41,101 nt of DNA from Betaproteobacteria bacterium (lineage in GTDB: Bacteria; Pseudomonadota; Gammaproteobacteria; Burkholderiales; SG8-41), in the NCBI GenBank assembly GCA_025363575.1, contig JANYDM010000188.1:1-41101 (forward strand), given 5' to 3'. The notes beneath the pieces were generated by a model. It saw nothing but the letters and a program-made list of their open reading frames with translations, ran no database searches and was not told where the DNA came from. Positions 39,833-41,101 of this stretch are shown piece by piece. The position numbers were made by a program, and so were the translations under genes. Positions within the stretch are counted from its first letter, which is position 1. Each line of letters begins with the position of its first letter.

Positions 39833-41101
39833 ATGCGCGCGCGCATGCGCATTAAAGTTGCCGCGACGTGCGCTGCGTTCCTGCTGCTGGCGGGTTTCGA
39901 CGCCACAAGCGCGGAACCGCCCGCCTCCAATTTAGCCGGACAAGTCAGCTCGTCCACTGAGGGCGCGATGGAAGGCGTGCTCGTCAGCGCGCGCAAAGAC
40001 GGCTCGAACATCACGCATACCGTCGTCACCGATGCGAAAGGCCGTTACGATTTTGCGCCGGCGCGCCTCACCACCGGACACTATGCGTTGTCGGTACGCG
40101 CCGCCGGCTTCGAGCTCGCGGGCGCCGCCGCGGCCGACGTACCGGCGCAGGGCGCGGCCCGGCTGGACTTGAAATTAAGCAAGACGCGCGACCTCGCCGC
40201 GCAGCTCACCAATACCGACTGGTTCATCAGCATGCCGGGCAACGCCGAGCAAAAGCGCCCGCTGATCGAATGCATGAGCTGCCACACATTCGAGCGCATC
40301 GCGCGCAGCAAGCACGGTGCGGCTGCGATGTACGAGGTTTTAAAACGCATGGCGACCTATGCGATCAACACCACCCCGGACAAAAAGCAGTATCGCGCCA
40401 AGCCGCGGCCCTTCAACGAGGCCACGTTTCGCGGGCTCGCCGCCTACCTGGCATCGATCAATCTCTCCAAAGGCGCCACGTGGTCGTATCCGCTGAAGAC
40501 GCTGCCGCGCCCGCGCGGTGCCGCCACGCGCGTGCTCGTGACGGAGTACGACCTGCCGCGCAAGACCATCGCGCCGCACGACGTGGTGACCGATGCGGCG
40601 GGCATCGCGTGGTACTCGAACTTCCTGGAAAACACGCTGGGGCGCGTCGACCCGCGCACCGGCACGCATGCGGAATTCACGTGGCCGACGATCAAGAAAG
40701 GCGCGGCGGAAGGATCGCTCGCGATGGAGCCCGACCGCGATGGCAACTGGTGGCTCGCCACCATGTTCCAGACCGGGCTGGTCCGCTTCAACATCAAGAA
40801 CAATACGTTCACGGTATTCCCGCTGCCGGCGGAGCTCAACAACAGCGAAGCCCAGCAGTCCATGGTCCAGCCGCGTCAGTCGCACGTCGACGGCAAGGTC
40901 TGGTCCACCGACATCGGCCGCCAGGTCATCCTGCGGCTCGACATCGCGAGCGGCAAGTACGAAACCATCGATCCGTTCATCTACATGCTGGAAGGCAGCA
41001 ACCATTCGCCCTACGGGCTCGTCGCCGACGACAAAAACAATCTCTTCTTGATGGATTTCGGCGACGAAGTCATCGCGCGCATGGACGCGAAAACGCTGCA
41101 G
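39833..41101 (+). CDS. carboxypeptidase-regulatory domain + CxxCH + Vgb-like propeller protein, 3' part missing
   Basis: An open frame of 423 codons from ATG 39833 runs without a stop to the window end. Signal peptide about 1-27 (AAFLLLAGFDATSA), regulatory-like beta domain about 35-115, then a cytochrome-c-type haem motif C147-M-S-C-H151 in a helical region with RPFNEATFRGLAAYLASI, then from about 215 a repeat pattern GxVDPRTGTxxEFTWPT, GNWWLATMFQTGLVRFNIKNN, GKVWSTDIGRQVILRLD, NNLFLMDFGDEVIARMD typical of the Vgb/streptogramin-lyase seven-blade propeller. So it should be a periplasmic or surface cytochrome-propeller fusion. It starts 12 bases after the preceding stop. The CxxCH may bind covalent haem; a candidate distal ligand is not settled. 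Confidence 0.85.
   Translation, partial: MRARMRIKVAATCAAFLLLAGFDATSAEPPASNLAGQVSSSTEGAMEGVLVSARKDGSNITHTVVTDAKGRYDFAPARLTTGHYALSVRAAGFELAGAAAADVPAQGAARLDLKLSKTRDLAAQLTNTDWFISMPGNAEQKRPLIECMSCHTFERIARSKHGAAAMYEVLKRMATYAINTTPDKKQYRAKPRPFNEATFRGLAAYLASINLSKGATWSYPLKTLPRPRGAATRVLVTEYDLPRKTIAPHDVVTDAAGIAWYSNFLENTLGRVDPRTGTHAEFTWPTIKKGAAEGSLAMEPDRDGNWWLATMFQTGLVRFNIKNNTFTVFPLPAELNNSEAQQSMVQPRQSHVDGKVWSTDIGRQVILRLDIASGKYETIDPFIYMLEGSNHSPYGLVADDKNNLFLMDFGDEVIARMDAKTLQ

Noticed and set aside
1..41101. CRISPR arrays, tRNA, rRNA, IS transposases, phage genes
   Set aside because: None were seen when reading both strands; no regularly spaced repeats and no transposase or integrase frames.

Overview
The window is GC-rich (about two thirds G+C by eye), densely packed DNA with the gene content of an aerobic betaproteobacterium, most likely Burkholderiales. 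The main reason is the number of periplasmic substrate-binding proteins of the Bug/TctC (tripartite tricarboxylate transporter receptor) family: eight complete genes in 41 kb, with no TctA or TctB membrane partner in view. That expansion is known from Bordetella, Cupriavidus and related lineages. No rRNA, tRNA, CRISPR, phage or IS gene was seen. The assignment is inferred from gene content, not from a marker gene.

Layout. (1) 1-4721, minus strand: a catabolic-looking operon of alpha/beta hydrolase, MmgE/PrpD protein, Gfo/Idh/MocA oxidoreductase, Bug protein and a YbjQ-like protein cut by the window edge. Three of these genes are joined by 4-base stop/start overlaps. (2) 4789-8676, plus: Bug, Bug, TauD/TfdA dioxygenase, Bug, facing a minus-strand amidohydrolase. 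(3) 9593-13931: an AraC-family regulator divergent from a run of SAM methyltransferase, MddA-type methanethiol S-methyltransferase, DUF2917 protein, GFA-family zinc protein and DJ-1/PfpI protein. (4) 13938-22022: orphan ParB-like protein, cytochrome b561, membrane-anchored metallophosphoesterase, small outer-membrane barrel and a long Lhr helicase. (5) 22155-28017: Bug protein, YadGH-type ABC exporter, orphan hybrid-sensor-like histidine kinase (Cache-PAS-HisKA-HATPase), dienelactone hydrolase. (6) 28196-31072: a second Bug-Bug-TauD module. (7) 31293-35696: small winged-helix protein divergent from an FtsH-like AAA+ protease, a small conserved-looking protein, a gene-poor stretch with a repeat-like element, an entericidin-like lipoprotein, a strong hairpin and a secreted cupin. 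(8) 35898-38520: periplasmic protein of unknown function, crotonase-fold isomerase, Bug protein. (9) 38607-41101: two small membrane proteins, a secreted carboxypeptidase-regulatory-like protein and an incomplete large protein that combines such a domain with a CxxCH motif and a Vgb-like beta-propeller.

How the parts fit. The Bug proteins would bind organic acids in the periplasm, and the enzymes beside them (dioxygenases, hydrolases, PrpD-like, crotonase, dienelactone hydrolase) suggest scattered uptake-plus-degradation modules for carboxylates of unknown identity. The parts most worth a second look are the duplicated Bug-Bug-TauD module, the AraC/MddA/GFA/DJ-1 cluster, the frame change in the DUF2917 gene, the non-canonical FtsH-like protease with its neighbouring regulator and operator-like dyad, and the terminal membrane/CxxCH/propeller cluster, which could be an undescribed periplasmic redox system. 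None of these functions is proven by sequence alone.
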